Origin: Bacteroidota bacterium
GTDB lineage: Bacteria > Bacteroidota > Bacteroidia > Chitinophagales > Chitinophagaceae
Direction of reading: 5' to 3'
NCBI GenBank assembly: GCA_023433265.1
Contig: JAEZDR010000061.1
Span: forward strand, 1-18,243
Length of the DNA stretch: 18,243 nucleotides
Part shown: positions 1 to 7,317 of the stretch, piece after piece
How the letters are laid out: each line of letters begins with the position of its first letter
Position numbering within the stretch: the stretch's first letter is position 1
The notes under the pieces: generated by a model
Seen by the model: only the letters and a program-made list of their open reading frames with translations
Told to the model about the DNA's origin: nothing
Databases searched by the model: none
Position numbers and translations under genes: made by a program

Positions 1-66
1 CCTGGGCTTGAACCAGGGACCCCCTGATTATGAGTCAGGTGCTCTAACCAGCTGAGCTATAGGCCC
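1..66 (-). tRNA. tRNA with CAT anticodon (tRNA-Met, or tRNA-Ile2), 3' end cut off by the window edge
   Basis: Read on the minus strand from 66, the sequence folds as a tRNA. The 5' acceptor strand is GGGCCTA, the D-arm is GCTC/GAGC with the loop AGCTGGTTA, the anticodon stem is CCTGA/TCAGG with loop CTCATAA (anticodon CAT), and the T-arm is CCTGG/CCAGG with loop TTCAAGC. The window ends after the T-arm, so the 3' acceptor strand and discriminator base are missing. A CAT anticodon fits elongator or initiator Met, or Ile2 once its C34 is modified to lysidine by TilS. The visible part does not separate these safely. A promoter and a hairpin lie just upstream. Confidence 0.93.
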
Positions 67-83
67 TGAATCTTACAGATTCA
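67..83 (-). other. Hairpin in the tRNA leader, abutting the tRNA 5' end
   Basis: TGAATCT and AGATTCA form a perfect 7-bp stem around a 3-nt loop. The stem ends exactly where the mature tRNA begins, i.e. at the expected RNase P cut. It may help define the leader or simply be a spacer structure; its function is inferred from position only. Confidence 0.5.
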
Positions 84-92
84 AAAGGAGCG

Positions 93-122
93 CAAAAATA
101 GGGAATTACGGGAATTAGCAAA
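93..122 (-). promoter_or_regulatory. Bacteroidota-type promoter for the tRNA
   Basis: On the minus strand, TTTG (plus coordinates 119-122) is followed after 18 bases by TATTTTTG (93-100). The second element is a full match to the Bacteroidota -7 consensus TAnnTTTG. Transcription would start near 85-88, giving a leader of about 20 nt that contains the hairpin at 67-83. Spacing and orientation toward the tRNA support the call. Confidence 0.7.
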
Positions 123-360
123 ACGTGAGTGTTGCTACAACTTCATCTACAATTCGTTAAAGGATTAAGTTTCCCGTTCAAAGGAAAACTCTTCTCAATT
201 AACAGGTTGATAGCTAAGAGGGTAATTTTCGCCATTCTCCCATCAACTGTTAGATTTATGATGGAAGAATATTTTATTAAGTCAGTGGGTTCTTATAAGT
301 CGCTGAATTTGTTTGCTGAGTCGATAAAATATTGCTGTTTGTATCATCAAAAGACTCATA

Positions 361-394
361 AACTTTAACATTCGGCATAGTCTCTGTTAAAGTT
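361..394. promoter_or_regulatory. 10-bp perfect inverted repeat upstream of the lipoprotein gene
   Basis: AACTTTAACA (361-370) and TGTTAAAGTT (385-394) are exact reverse complements separated by 14 bases, ending 39 bases before the ATG at 434. This could be a dimeric regulator site or a stem-loop in the 5' untranslated region. The remainder of the 123-433 gap is AT-rich and shows no convincing gene or consensus promoter; the closest -7 match is TGAATTTG at 304-311, which has one mismatch. Confidence 0.45.
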
Positions 395-433
395 ACCATG
401 ACATTGAATTCGTGAAAAAGAAAAAAAGTGTGT

Positions 434-1816
434 ATGAAAATTCAATTTTTACCTCTCGTAATGGCTGTCGCTTTTGCAGCCTGTAGCAAAAAAAATGATG
501 TAGCTCCCGTTTCTGAAGTTCCACGCTCAGTGGAAGTTCTTCCAAGTGTGATTGCCGCCGACATGGCGTTGGACCCGAACAAAGATTATAGCTTGCAGGG
601 GCAAGTGTATGTAAAGAACAATGCATCACTTACCATACCTGCGGGGGTGACCGTATTTGTTGCAAAGAATACTAACCCTAATGACAAGAGTTCATTGATA
701 GTTACTTCAGGATCTAAGTTGTTTGTTAACGGCACCGAAGACAAACCTGTGGTATTTACATCGGCAGCCCTGGAAAAAGCCCCCGGTGATTGGGGAACAA
801 TAGCCATACTTGGAAAGTCAGTTACCAATACCGGCATAGGCTACGTACTTGGACTGCCCGAAAACGATGATACTAAGTATGGGGGGAACGATCTGGCTGA
901 CAATTCAGGTAGTATTCGTTACTTAAGAGTAGAGTATAGTGGAGGAATCAATCCATCAGCAGAAGAAGAATGGGGTCTAGACAGAGTGAGCGGTTTCGCT
1001 TTGCATAGCGTGGGATCAGGTACAACGGTGGACCATGTGATGGTAAGTAACTCGCGCGATGATGGGTTCCAGTTTGTGGGGGGAACCGTAAATGCAACTC
1101 ACCTCATTGCTTATAATAATGGTGACGACGACTTTGATTTTGACCATGGTTACACAGGGAAATTGCAGTACGTAATTTCCTATCGCCAAAGCCTCAACAG
1201 CACACATGCCCTGAGAGCAAACGCGTTGGAAAGTTATAATGACCACTGGCCAACACTGAACGAGCCAATTACAAGGCCCGTGATTTCAAATATGACTATA
1301 GTAGGGCCGCAAGGCATCGAACTAACTCCTTCTAATCTGAACCAGGGAGTGTATATACGTAAGGGGACAAAATTTGTAATTGAAAATTCTATCGTTGCCG
1401 AATATCCGAAAGGCGGACTGATGGTTTGCCCTAAGACAAGAAAACCTTTGATAGAAAACAACGGCTCTTTATTCAGGAACAATTTAGTTCAAAGCGACAG
1501 TATGGCAAAATCGTTCAGTTTTGACCGTGGATGGGACCCCGCCGGTTTTTATGGTGTGCTTGCTGACCCTGAATTGAAGGATTTCTGTACAGATGCTTTA
1601 AACAAAAATCAGGTGGTAGCCACATCAGATGAATTGAAGCTTACCGCAATGTACAGCGCAAATGGACCCGACCTTACTCCACTGGCAACATCACCTGCAT
1701 TAACAGGAGCTAACTTCAGTGATCCTGATTTATCCGGTTTCTCTGTGGTGCCTTTTAGAGGAGCCATAGGCACGAGTAACTGGGCCGGCAACAGCAATTG
1801 GGCAAGATGGAAATAG
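434..1816 (+). CDS. Secreted beta-helix-like lipoprotein of the Bacteroidota surface
   Basis: The product is a 460-residue exported protein. It begins with a lipoprotein signal: MK start, hydrophobic core and a lipobox-like FAAC with Cys17, followed by SKKND. I chose ATG 434; a GTG at 428 is in frame but adds only two residues. The mature part is rich in short Gly/Asn/Asp turns and carries blocks that recur in a Bacteroidota family of predicted right-handed parallel beta-helix lipoproteins: APGDWG (about 116-121), SIRYLRVEYSGG, DDGFQFVGGTVN (209-220) and the acidic DDDFDFDHGY (231-240). The family often accompanies TonB-dependent receptors, but none is present here. No enzymatic motif is evident, so its substrate or ligand is unknown. 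The acidic block could bind calcium (inference). The gene stands alone and is closed by an intrinsic terminator. Confidence 0.85.
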   Translation: MKIQFLPLVMAVAFAACSKKNDVAPVSEVPRSVEVLPSVIAADMALDPNKDYSLQGQVYVKNNASLTIPAGVTVFVAKNTNPNDKSSLIVTSGSKLFVNGTEDKPVVFTSAALEKAPGDWGTIAILGKSVTNTGIGYVLGLPENDDTKYGGNDLADNSGSIRYLRVEYSGGINPSAEEEWGLDRVSGFALHSVGSGTTVDHVMVSNSRDDGFQFVGGTVNATHLIAYNNGDDDFDFDHGYTGKLQYVISYRQSLNSTHALRANALESYNDHWPTLNEPITRPVISNMTIVGPQGIELTPSNLNQGVYIRKGTKFVIENSIVAEYPKGGLMVCPKTRKPLIENNGSLFRNNLVQSDSMAKSFSFDRGWDPAGFYGVLADPELKDFCTDALNKNQVVATSDELKLTAMYSANGPDLTPLATSPALTGANFSDPDLSGFSVVPFRGAIGTSNWAGNSNWARWK

Positions 1817-1837
1817 CGAAATGAGCTAATTATATTG

Positions 1838-1862
1838 AGGCCGCCTTAGGGCGGCCTTTTTT
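1838..1862 (+). terminator. Intrinsic terminator after the lipoprotein gene
   Basis: A perfect GC-rich stem, GGCCGCC (1839-1845) with GGCGGCC (1850-1856), extended by an A-T pair, has a 4-nt loop and is followed by six T residues (1857-1862). It lies 21 bases past the stop codon. Confidence 0.93.
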
Positions 1863-1920
1863 ACTTCTGCCTCTCAGAAAAGCGAGAACAATTTCTTTCC
1901 CGGAAAAAGCATTGAGCATC

Positions 1921-1949
1921 TTGCTGCTAGATTCGTATAGCTTAATTTG
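1921..1949 (+). promoter_or_regulatory. Probable promoter of the M42 peptidase/methyltransferase pair
   Basis: TTG (1921-1923) is followed after 18 bases by TTAATTTG (1942-1949), one mismatch from TAnnTTTG. It sits 19 bases before the chosen ATG at 1969 and just past the preceding terminator, which fits a short untranslated leader. Confidence 0.45.
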
Positions 1950-1968
1950 CACCCCTAATCGTTTTACC

Positions 1969-3081
1969 ATGGCTAAACAAAAAAGAGAGAAGAAGCAGGA
2001 CTCCATTCTGAATAACGATTCATTACAGTTTATCAAACGCTATTTAAACACACACTCACCTGTAGGATTTGAGATTAGTGGACAAAAAGTGTGGTTGGAA
2101 TATGTGAAGCAATATGTAGATACAACATTTGTAGATCCTTATGGAACGGCCGTCGGAGTTATTAATCCCGATGCCCAGTTTAAAGTAGTAATTGAAGCGC
2201 ATGCTGATGAAATAAGCTGGTTTGTAAACCATGTGACAGATAATGGCCTCATATATCTCAAACGTAATGGAGGTGTGGATCCCCAGATTGCACCTAGCCA
2301 GCGCGTTTTAATACATGGCAGGAAAGGACCGGTAAAGGCAGTGTTTGGGTGGCCTGCCATTCATACAAGAATAGGAGGTGAAGGAAAGGACCCACAGACC
2401 AAAATTGAAAACCTGTTCCTTGATTGCGGTGCAAGAAATAAACAGGAAGTAGCTGACCTGGGCATACAAATAGGTAGTGTTGTTACCTACCAGGATGGAT
2501 TTGACGAACTAGCCAACGGGTACTATATAGCAAGGGCATTTGACAATAGGATTGGTGGTTTTATGATAGCTGAAGTGGCCAGATTGCTGAAAGAAAATAA
2601 GAAGAAATTACCCTTTGGATTGTATGTTGTAAATGCAGTACAAGAAGAAATAGGATTGAGAGGGGCTGAAATGATTGCAAGAAGAATCAAACCGAATGTT
2701 GCTATTATAACTGATGTAACCCACGACACTACCACCCCGATGATTAATAAACTGATTGAAGGAGAGGTTCATTGTGGAAAAGGACCAGCTTTGGTCTACG
2801 GCCCTGCTGTGCACAACAAGCTTATCAATTTTATCCAGGATGTAGCTGAACAAAACAAAATTGCAGTACAGTTAAGAGTAACAAGCAGGAGCACCGGTAC
2901 TGATACTGACAGCTTTGCTTACGCAAATGACGGGTGCCCTTCGGCTCTCATTTCTATTCCGCTGCGCTATATGCATACTACAGTAGAAATGCTACACAGA
3001 AATGATATTGAGAATACAATAAAGCTGATGTACGAAACGGTAGTTAAGCTTACTCCAAAAACCAACCTTAGTTATCTCTAG
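1969..3081 (+). CDS. M42 family metallo-aminopeptidase
   Basis: The product is a 370-residue cytoplasmic peptidase of the M42 (TET-like, glutamyl aminopeptidase/endoglucanase M) family, which trims peptides with a two-metal centre. The metal and catalytic residues are visible: H78 and D80 in AHADEI, D192 in AFDNRIGG, the E226-E227 pair in QEEIGLRG, D249 in ITDVTHD, and H336 in YMHTTVE. The set is complete, so the enzyme should be active. I chose ATG 1969 because an upstream TTG start at 1912 would add an unlikely hydrophobic extension and overlap the promoter-like element. No signal peptide is seen. The methyltransferase gene follows after a single base, so the two are likely co-transcribed, though no functional link is obvious. 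Confidence 0.92.
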   Translation: MAKQKREKKQDSILNNDSLQFIKRYLNTHSPVGFEISGQKVWLEYVKQYVDTTFVDPYGTAVGVINPDAQFKVVIEAHADEISWFVNHVTDNGLIYLKRNGGVDPQIAPSQRVLIHGRKGPVKAVFGWPAIHTRIGGEGKDPQTKIENLFLDCGARNKQEVADLGIQIGSVVTYQDGFDELANGYYIARAFDNRIGGFMIAEVARLLKENKKKLPFGLYVVNAVQEEIGLRGAEMIARRIKPNVAIITDVTHDTTTPMINKLIEGEVHCGKGPALVYGPAVHNKLINFIQDVAEQNKIAVQLRVTSRSTGTDTDSFAYANDGCPSALISIPLRYMHTTVEMLHRNDIENTIKLMYETVVKLTPKTNLSYL

Positions 3082-3082
3082 T

Positions 3083-3847
3083 TTGCCAAAAGACTTATTT
3101 TCAAAACAAGCGAAAGCTTATGCCAGTTATCGGCCACTCTACCCTAGTGAGTTGTTTCAACACATCTATGGGTATGTAGAAAGCTATGCGTTGGCATGGG
3201 ATGCTGGAACGGGAAATGGTCAAACCGCCAAAGTACTGGCAGAGAAGTTTGAACTGGTTATTGCCACCGACATTAGTGAGCAGCAACTCGCGTTGGCAAC
3301 AAAGTCAGCCAACATCGTCTATAGAAAAGAAGCGGCAGAAGAAGTAACATTAGCTACAGGAAGTGCAGACCTTGTAACTGCTTCGCAGGCTGCTCATTGG
3401 TTTCAACTTGACAAATTCTATAAGAAGGTTGATGAGGTGTTGAAGCCGGGTGGCTGCATTGCTTTATTTGGCTATGGTTTAATAGGTTGCAGAGATGAAC
3501 GCGTAAATGAACAGGTAAGCTATTTATATCGCGAAATAACAGCGCCGTACTGGGATGCAGAACGCAACTACGTCGACGACCACTACTCTACCCTACCCTT
3601 TCCATTTGCTGAGATAGCTTCGCCCGGTTTTACTATTAATGTGCGGTGGAACATAGATCAACTAACGGGCTACCTGCAATCGTGGAGTGCGGTAAATCAC
3701 TACATCAAGGCAAATGAGAAAAGTCCGCTGACAATTATTGAGGATAAGCTGGCAAGTGCATATAGTGAGGGCGAAGAAAAAGACTTCAGCTTCCCGGTGT
3801 TCCTGAGGCTTGGTAAGAAAGTCATGCTCCCTGCTGGCTTAATATAG
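3083..3847 (+). CDS. Class I SAM-dependent methyltransferase (Methyltransf_11 type), TTG start
   Basis: The 254-residue product has the Rossmann methyltransferase signature: DAGTGNGQ (motif I, from D40), VIATDIS (motif II, about 59-65), SADLVTASQAAHWF and the post-strand VLKPGG. The N-terminal DLFSKQAKAYASYRPLYP is typical of a family of small-molecule methyltransferases resembling trans-aconitate methyltransferase; the substrate cannot be told. The only reasonable start is TTG at 3083, one base after the stop of the peptidase gene: there is no in-frame ATG in the N-terminal half of the conserved fold, and the conserved motif begins at residue 4. This implies translation coupled to the peptidase gene. 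Downstream lies a region with 11-bp-period repeats, then pyrG in convergent orientation. Confidence 0.88.
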   Translation: MPKDLFSKQAKAYASYRPLYPSELFQHIYGYVESYALAWDAGTGNGQTAKVLAEKFELVIATDISEQQLALATKSANIVYRKEAAEEVTLATGSADLVTASQAAHWFQLDKFYKKVDEVLKPGGCIALFGYGLIGCRDERVNEQVSYLYREITAPYWDAERNYVDDHYSTLPFPFAEIASPGFTINVRWNIDQLTGYLQSWSAVNHYIKANEKSPLTIIEDKLASAYSEGEEKDFSFPVFLRLGKKVMLPAGLI

Positions 3848-3926
3848 TTGAGGATGTATAAGAGGTGGGTTTAAGTGTGGACTATGAGATATACCAATGA
3901 AAGGGAGGAGTTACATTAAAGACAGC

Positions 3927-3991
3927 ATTGGGACAAATAAGAGAAAGCCCATTCCAGACCCATTGCAAACCCATCGAAAACCCCTTAGAAA
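3927..3991. repeat. Degenerate 11-bp-period repeat between the methyltransferase gene and pyrG
   Basis: Successive 11-base units run in register: ATTGGGACAAA (3927), then from 3949 CCATTCCAGAC, CCATTGCAAAC, CCATCGAAAAC and CCCTTAGAAAC. The first differs at only 3 of 11 positions from the TATGGGACAAC unit of the array at 7638-7692. A 69-codon open frame crosses the region, but its composition is repeat-derived and I do not treat it as a gene. The remaining gap (3992-4088) shows no clear T-tailed terminator for either convergent gene. Confidence 0.6.
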
Positions 3992-4088
3992 CCTTTCTGT
4001 CAGTTCATGGAAACGCAATGCCTACCCACCCACCGCCAGGTCGGCGTTATTTGCCTCCTGGGATAGATCCTATTGCCACAGGCAGGTC

Positions 4089-5735
4089 TTAAACTGTTTG
4101 TTGTAATACGGCCGCCTTTGAGCTGCTACGTTGCTCGTTGTACTTTTTAGCTGCATCGATAAAATGTACAAACAGCGGAGCAGGATTTTCAACAGTGCTT
4201 TTAAGCTCAGGGTGATATTGAACACCGATGAAAAAAGGATGTGAAGGTATTTCCATAATTTCAACAAGACCTGTTTGAGGATTAATACCACTAGCCGTCA
4301 TACCCGCAGCCTGGTAGTGATCCATGTATTTGTTGTTGAACTCGTATCGATGTCTATGACGCTCGGAGATGTTTGTTTTGCCATAAATACGGTGGGCGAG
4401 CGAGCCCTCTGTTAAATGGCAAGGATAAGAACCAAGCCTCATGGTACCACCCATCATTTTAACCTGCTTTTGCTCTTCCATCATGCTGATAACAGGCTCA
4501 GGCGTCTGACGATTCATTTCAGTAGAGTGAGCACCTTCGAGGCCTAAAACATTTCTGCCGAATTCAATAACCGCCATCTGCATACCGAGGCAGATTCCAA
4601 AGAAAGGCAAGCCATTTTCGCGTGCGTATTTTACTGCAACTATCTTTCCCTCAATTCCACGGTTACCAAAGCCAGGCGCTACGAGTAATCCATCGAGGCC
4701 CTGCAATTTCTCACCAACATTTTCCTCAGTGATGGTCTCACTGTGTATGTTAACCACCTGTACTTTTACCTCATTAATGGCTCCTGCATGGATAAAGCTT
4801 TCGAGTATGGACTTGTAGGCATCTTGTAATTCCAGGTATTTACCTATTAGCCCAATCGTTACTTTGCTTCGTGGATATTTGAGCTTATCCAGAAAATGCT
4901 TCCATTTTTCCAGTTCGGGCTCCTGCACACCAGTGATATTCAGTTTACGTAAACAAATGACATCCAAACGTTCCTGCAACATCATTAAAGGCACTTCGTA
5001 AATGGTAGAGGCATCCATTGCTTCGATAACTGCTTCTATTTTCACGTTACAGAAAAGGGCTATTTTCCGTTTGATTTCATCTCCCAGGCTTTCTTCTGTT
5101 CTACAAACTATTATATCTGGATGCACACCCGTTTCGCTCAGCATTTTTACACTATGTTGAGTCGGTTTGGTTTTGAGCTCTTTTGCAGCTTTAAGATAAG
5201 GGATAAGCGTAAGGTGAACGACCATTACATCTTCGTCAGGCAACTCCCATTGCAGTTGTCTAACTGCTTCTATAAAAGGTAAGCTTTCAATGTCGCCAAC
5301 AGTACCACCTATCTCGGTAATAACAATATCGTATTTACCTTCTTTACCAAGTAGCAGCATACGACGTTTAATTTCGTCGGTGATGTGCGGCACTACCTGT
5401 ACTGTTTTGCCAAGATAAGCACCTTCGCGTTCTTTATTGATAACGTGTTGATAGATGCGACCAGTTGTTACATTGTTTGCCTGAGAAGTAAATATGTTTA
5501 AAAATCTTTCGTAGTGGCCAAGGTCAAGGTCTGTTTCAGCTCCATCCTCTGTTACAAAGCATTCTCCGTGTTCGTAAGGGTTAAGTGTACCGGGATCTAC
5601 GTTGATATATGGATCAAACTTCTGAATGGTGACCCGCAGCCCCCGAGCTTGCAGAAGCTTGGCCAATGAAGCCGCGATAATACCCTTTCCCAAACTACTG
5701 GTTACCCCGCCGGTAACAAAAATATATTTAGCCAT
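4089..5735 (-). CDS. pyrG: CTP synthase (glutamine-hydrolysing)
   Basis: This 548-residue cytoplasmic enzyme converts UTP to CTP using ATP and ammonia from glutamine, the last step of de novo CTP synthesis. Its length is normal for the family. The N-terminal synthetase domain (about 1-270) starts MAKYIFVTGGVTSSLGKG, with the P-loop at 9-18 and the conserved KFDPYINVDPGT that follows. The C-terminal class I glutaminase domain (about 295-535) has the nucleophile C382 in GICLGMQ and the H508/E510 pair in QYHPE. The oxyanion-loop segment reads VAPGFGNRG, against PGGFGxRG in enterobacterial enzymes; to my knowledge this form is usual in Bacteroidota. The gene stands alone on the minus strand. A short, variable C-terminal tail follows the glutaminase domain. 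Confidence 0.98.
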   Translation of the reverse strand: MAKYIFVTGGVTSSLGKGIIAASLAKLLQARGLRVTIQKFDPYINVDPGTLNPYEHGECFVTEDGAETDLDLGHYERFLNIFTSQANNVTTGRIYQHVINKEREGAYLGKTVQVVPHITDEIKRRMLLLGKEGKYDIVITEIGGTVGDIESLPFIEAVRQLQWELPDEDVMVVHLTLIPYLKAAKELKTKPTQHSVKMLSETGVHPDIIVCRTEESLGDEIKRKIALFCNVKIEAVIEAMDASTIYEVPLMMLQERLDVICLRKLNITGVQEPELEKWKHFLDKLKYPRSKVTIGLIGKYLELQDAYKSILESFIHAGAINEVKVQVVNIHSETITEENVGEKLQGLDGLLVAPGFGNRGIEGKIVAVKYARENGLPFFGICLGMQMAVIEFGRNVLGLEGAHSTEMNRQTPEPVISMMEEQKQVKMMGGTMRLGSYPCHLTEGSLAHRIYGKTNISERHRHRYEFNNKYMDHYQAAGMTASGINPQTGLVEIMEIPSHPFFIGVQYHPELKSTVENPAPLFVHFIDAAKKYNEQRSSSKAAVLQQTV

Positions 5736-5852
5736 AACCCTGATTTTATGTTCACTTAGCTATAAAATGGCATAGACCACCAATAGCTTTATTTTTTGTG
5801 GTAACTACTGTAACTGACCAATAGAAGTAAATGGGAATTCTTAGAGGTCGTA

Positions 5853-5880
5853 CAAACCTAAGAAGAAAAACGGCTACAAA
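5853..5880 (-). promoter_or_regulatory. Candidate pyrG promoter
   Basis: On the minus strand, TTTG (5877-5880) is followed after 16 bases by TAGGTTTG (5853-5860), a full match to TAnnTTTG with slightly short spacing. It would give pyrG a leader of about 110 nt. I saw no obvious attenuator in that leader. The rest of the 5736-6118 gap holds the palindrome and promoter described separately and no convincing gene. Confidence 0.5.
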
Positions 5881-5998
5881 AAAGTTTGCTGGCAGCGAGT
5901 TAGCGATTTTGATATTAATTGTTAACTTAATTTCCACAAGCATAGAATGGTAGGGTAAAAATGAACATAACTGTCTTGATTTTATGAAAAAAACATTC

Positions 5999-6012
5999 AG
6001 AGATTAATCTCT
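5999..6012. promoter_or_regulatory. Perfect 14-bp palindrome upstream of the hydrolase gene
   Basis: AGAGATTAATCTCT is a perfect palindrome with no spacer. It lies about 70 bases upstream of the -33 element of the hydrolase promoter and about 120 bases upstream of the candidate pyrG promoter. A weaker dyad, CCTACATTAATTAGG, sharing the ATTAAT centre, lies at 6029-6043. The pair looks like regulator binding sites (inference); no regulator gene is adjacent. Confidence 0.45.
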
Positions 6013-6083
6013 AAAGATTTCAAAATCACCTACATTAATTAGGAGGAGCCGTTTGCAGTATAAGACGCTCTGCGAATTTGGTC

Positions 6084-6111
6084 TTGACAAGATTATATCG
6101 AGATATATTTG
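6084..6111 (+). promoter_or_regulatory. Consensus promoter of the hydrolase gene, directly abutting its start codon
   Basis: TTG (6084-6086), a 17-base spacer and TATATTTG (6104-6111) match the Bacteroidota TTG-N17-TAnnTTTG consensus without a mismatch. The first in-frame ATG is at 6119 and the second at 6125, so transcription would begin within a few bases of the start codon, giving a leaderless or near-leaderless mRNA. Confidence 0.75.
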
Positions 6112-6124
6112 ATAAAATATGCAC

Positions 6125-7027
6125 ATGAAGACACTTCTTACATTAACCCTGAGCGCATTTCTGTGCGCATTATTTTTAGGGAATACATTTATCTATAAGC
6201 CACCAGGCATTACAACCCCGGAGTGTTATATCAGTTGCTTTAATACGCAGGTTACCGAAGACTTTAGAAGGGAAGTAAATCAAAACTTTGCTGCGCTGCA
6301 CGCCGAACCCCGAGCATTTAAGCTGGATGCGGGCAAAGGGAAAATGATAAGTTTTACTACCGCCGACGGCAGGAAGGCGATGGCTTACGAAATAAAGGCA
6401 AAGAAAGCTACAAACAACTACCTGATCGTACTGCAGGAATGGTGGGGCCTAAATGACTACATTAAAAAAGAAGCCGAACGGTTACACGATAACCTGGAGC
6501 ATGTAAATGTGTTGGCTTTAGACTTATATGACGGAAAAGTGGCAACAACCAGGGACAGCGCTTTGAAATATGTACAGGCGGCCTCTTCTGACAGGATTGT
6601 AAATATTATAAATGGGAGTATTGCATATGCTGGGAAAGATGCTCGGATTTACACAATAGGCTGGTGTTTCGGAGGCATGTGGAGTTTACAGGCAGCCATA
6701 TTGGGAGGTAAAAAAACACAAGGTTGTGTTATGTATTACGGACGCCCGGATACAGACGTAGAAAAATTGAAGCAACTGAATACTGATGTACTTGGCATTT
6801 TCGGGAGCAAGGACAACAATCCCTCGCCAAAGAAGGTGGAAGAGTTTGAAGCAGCGATGAATAAGGCCGGTAAGACATTGATAAAGAACCTATACGATGC
6901 GGGACACGGTTTTGCCAACCCGAGTAATCCCAACCATAATGAAGAAGCGACAGAAGACGCCTGGAAAAAAACCATAGCGTATTTGAAGCAAAAAATGAGG
7001 TCATCTGAAGCATCTAACAACCGGTAA
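6125..7027 (+). CDS. Exported dienelactone-hydrolase family alpha/beta hydrolase
   Basis: The product is a 300-residue alpha/beta hydrolase of the dienelactone hydrolase family, which cleaves ester or lactone bonds with a Cys-Asp-His triad. Visible signatures are the strand and turn LQEWWGLNDYI, the nucleophile elbow GWCFGG (C181), the acid in GSKDNNP (D230) and the base in GHGFANP (H261), so the triad is complete. An N-terminal hydrophobic segment (about 3-24) indicates export or membrane anchoring; about 50 further residues precede the fold. I prefer ATG 6125 over ATG 6119, which adds only Met-His and lies even closer to the predicted transcription start. The physiological substrate is unknown; a role in chlorocatechol breakdown cannot be assumed because no other such genes are nearby. 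Confidence 0.88.
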   Translation: MKTLLTLTLSAFLCALFLGNTFIYKPPGITTPECYISCFNTQVTEDFRREVNQNFAALHAEPRAFKLDAGKGKMISFTTADGRKAMAYEIKAKKATNNYLIVLQEWWGLNDYIKKEAERLHDNLEHVNVLALDLYDGKVATTRDSALKYVQAASSDRIVNIINGSIAYAGKDARIYTIGWCFGGMWSLQAAILGGKKTQGCVMYYGRPDTDVEKLKQLNTDVLGIFGSKDNNPSPKKVEEFEAAMNKAGKTLIKNLYDAGHGFANPSNPNHNEEATEDAWKKTIAYLKQKMRSSEASNNR

Positions 7028-7114
7028 ATGCCGCGGAAACTATCGTCAATGCGCGTTAGTTAGGCTTGTTTGGAATATGATTTGCGTCGAAGATGGGTAT
7101 TAAAACTTGTGAGT

Positions 7115-7285
7115 ATGGAAATAAGAGATCTACACGGAAAAGTTTTAAAGGTGACAGATTTAAACGAAAAGCTTGCCCAGGTGAAATACCTGTTAAAAGA
7201 AGAAGAGGTTAGCTGCAACGAAGAATCGCTTTATTGGAGCGATGTTTACTATAAACTGAAAAACCTCTGGTACAGTAGCTACTAA
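7115..7285 (+). CDS. Small uncharacterised protein, first of a tandem paralogous pair
   Basis: I do not recognise a named function. The 56-residue product begins MEIRDLHGKVLKVTDL and aligns along its length with the product of the next gene: both share M-x-I-x-D-x-x-G near the start, a Q-V pair near residue 22, then a YW-x-D segment and a late L-K. The start at 7115 is chosen because it matches the neighbour's first residue; a TTG at 7070 would add 15 basic residues without a counterpart. The protein is charged, with no signal peptide or membrane segment, so it is probably cytoplasmic. Small proteins of this general look are scattered in Bacteroidota genomes without assigned function (recollection, not a search). 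Confidence 0.65.
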   Translation: MEIRDLHGKVLKVTDLNEKLAQVKYLLKEEEVSCNEESLYWSDVYYKLKNLWYSSY

Positions 7286-7317
7286 AACACCATTTCTCAA
7301 ACTCCAATTCCTACGCA

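Noticed and set aside
129..368. 79-codon open frame between the tRNA and the lipoprotein gene
   Set aside because: Composition is that of translated AT-rich spacer, it has no recognisable motif, and its 3' end overlaps the 10-bp inverted repeat.
3897..4106. 69-codon open frame after the methyltransferase gene
   Set aside because: Its sequence is generated by the 11-bp repeat block and it runs into the 3' end of pyrG on the other strand.
5752..5943. 63-codon open frame ahead of pyrG on the minus strand
   Set aside because: It covers the candidate pyrG promoter, has no motif, and is not followed by a coupling to pyrG; it looks like leader DNA.
6729..7020. Two 94-codon frames antisense to the hydrolase gene
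   Set aside because: They overlap the conserved triad-bearing part of the hydrolase and show no independent features.
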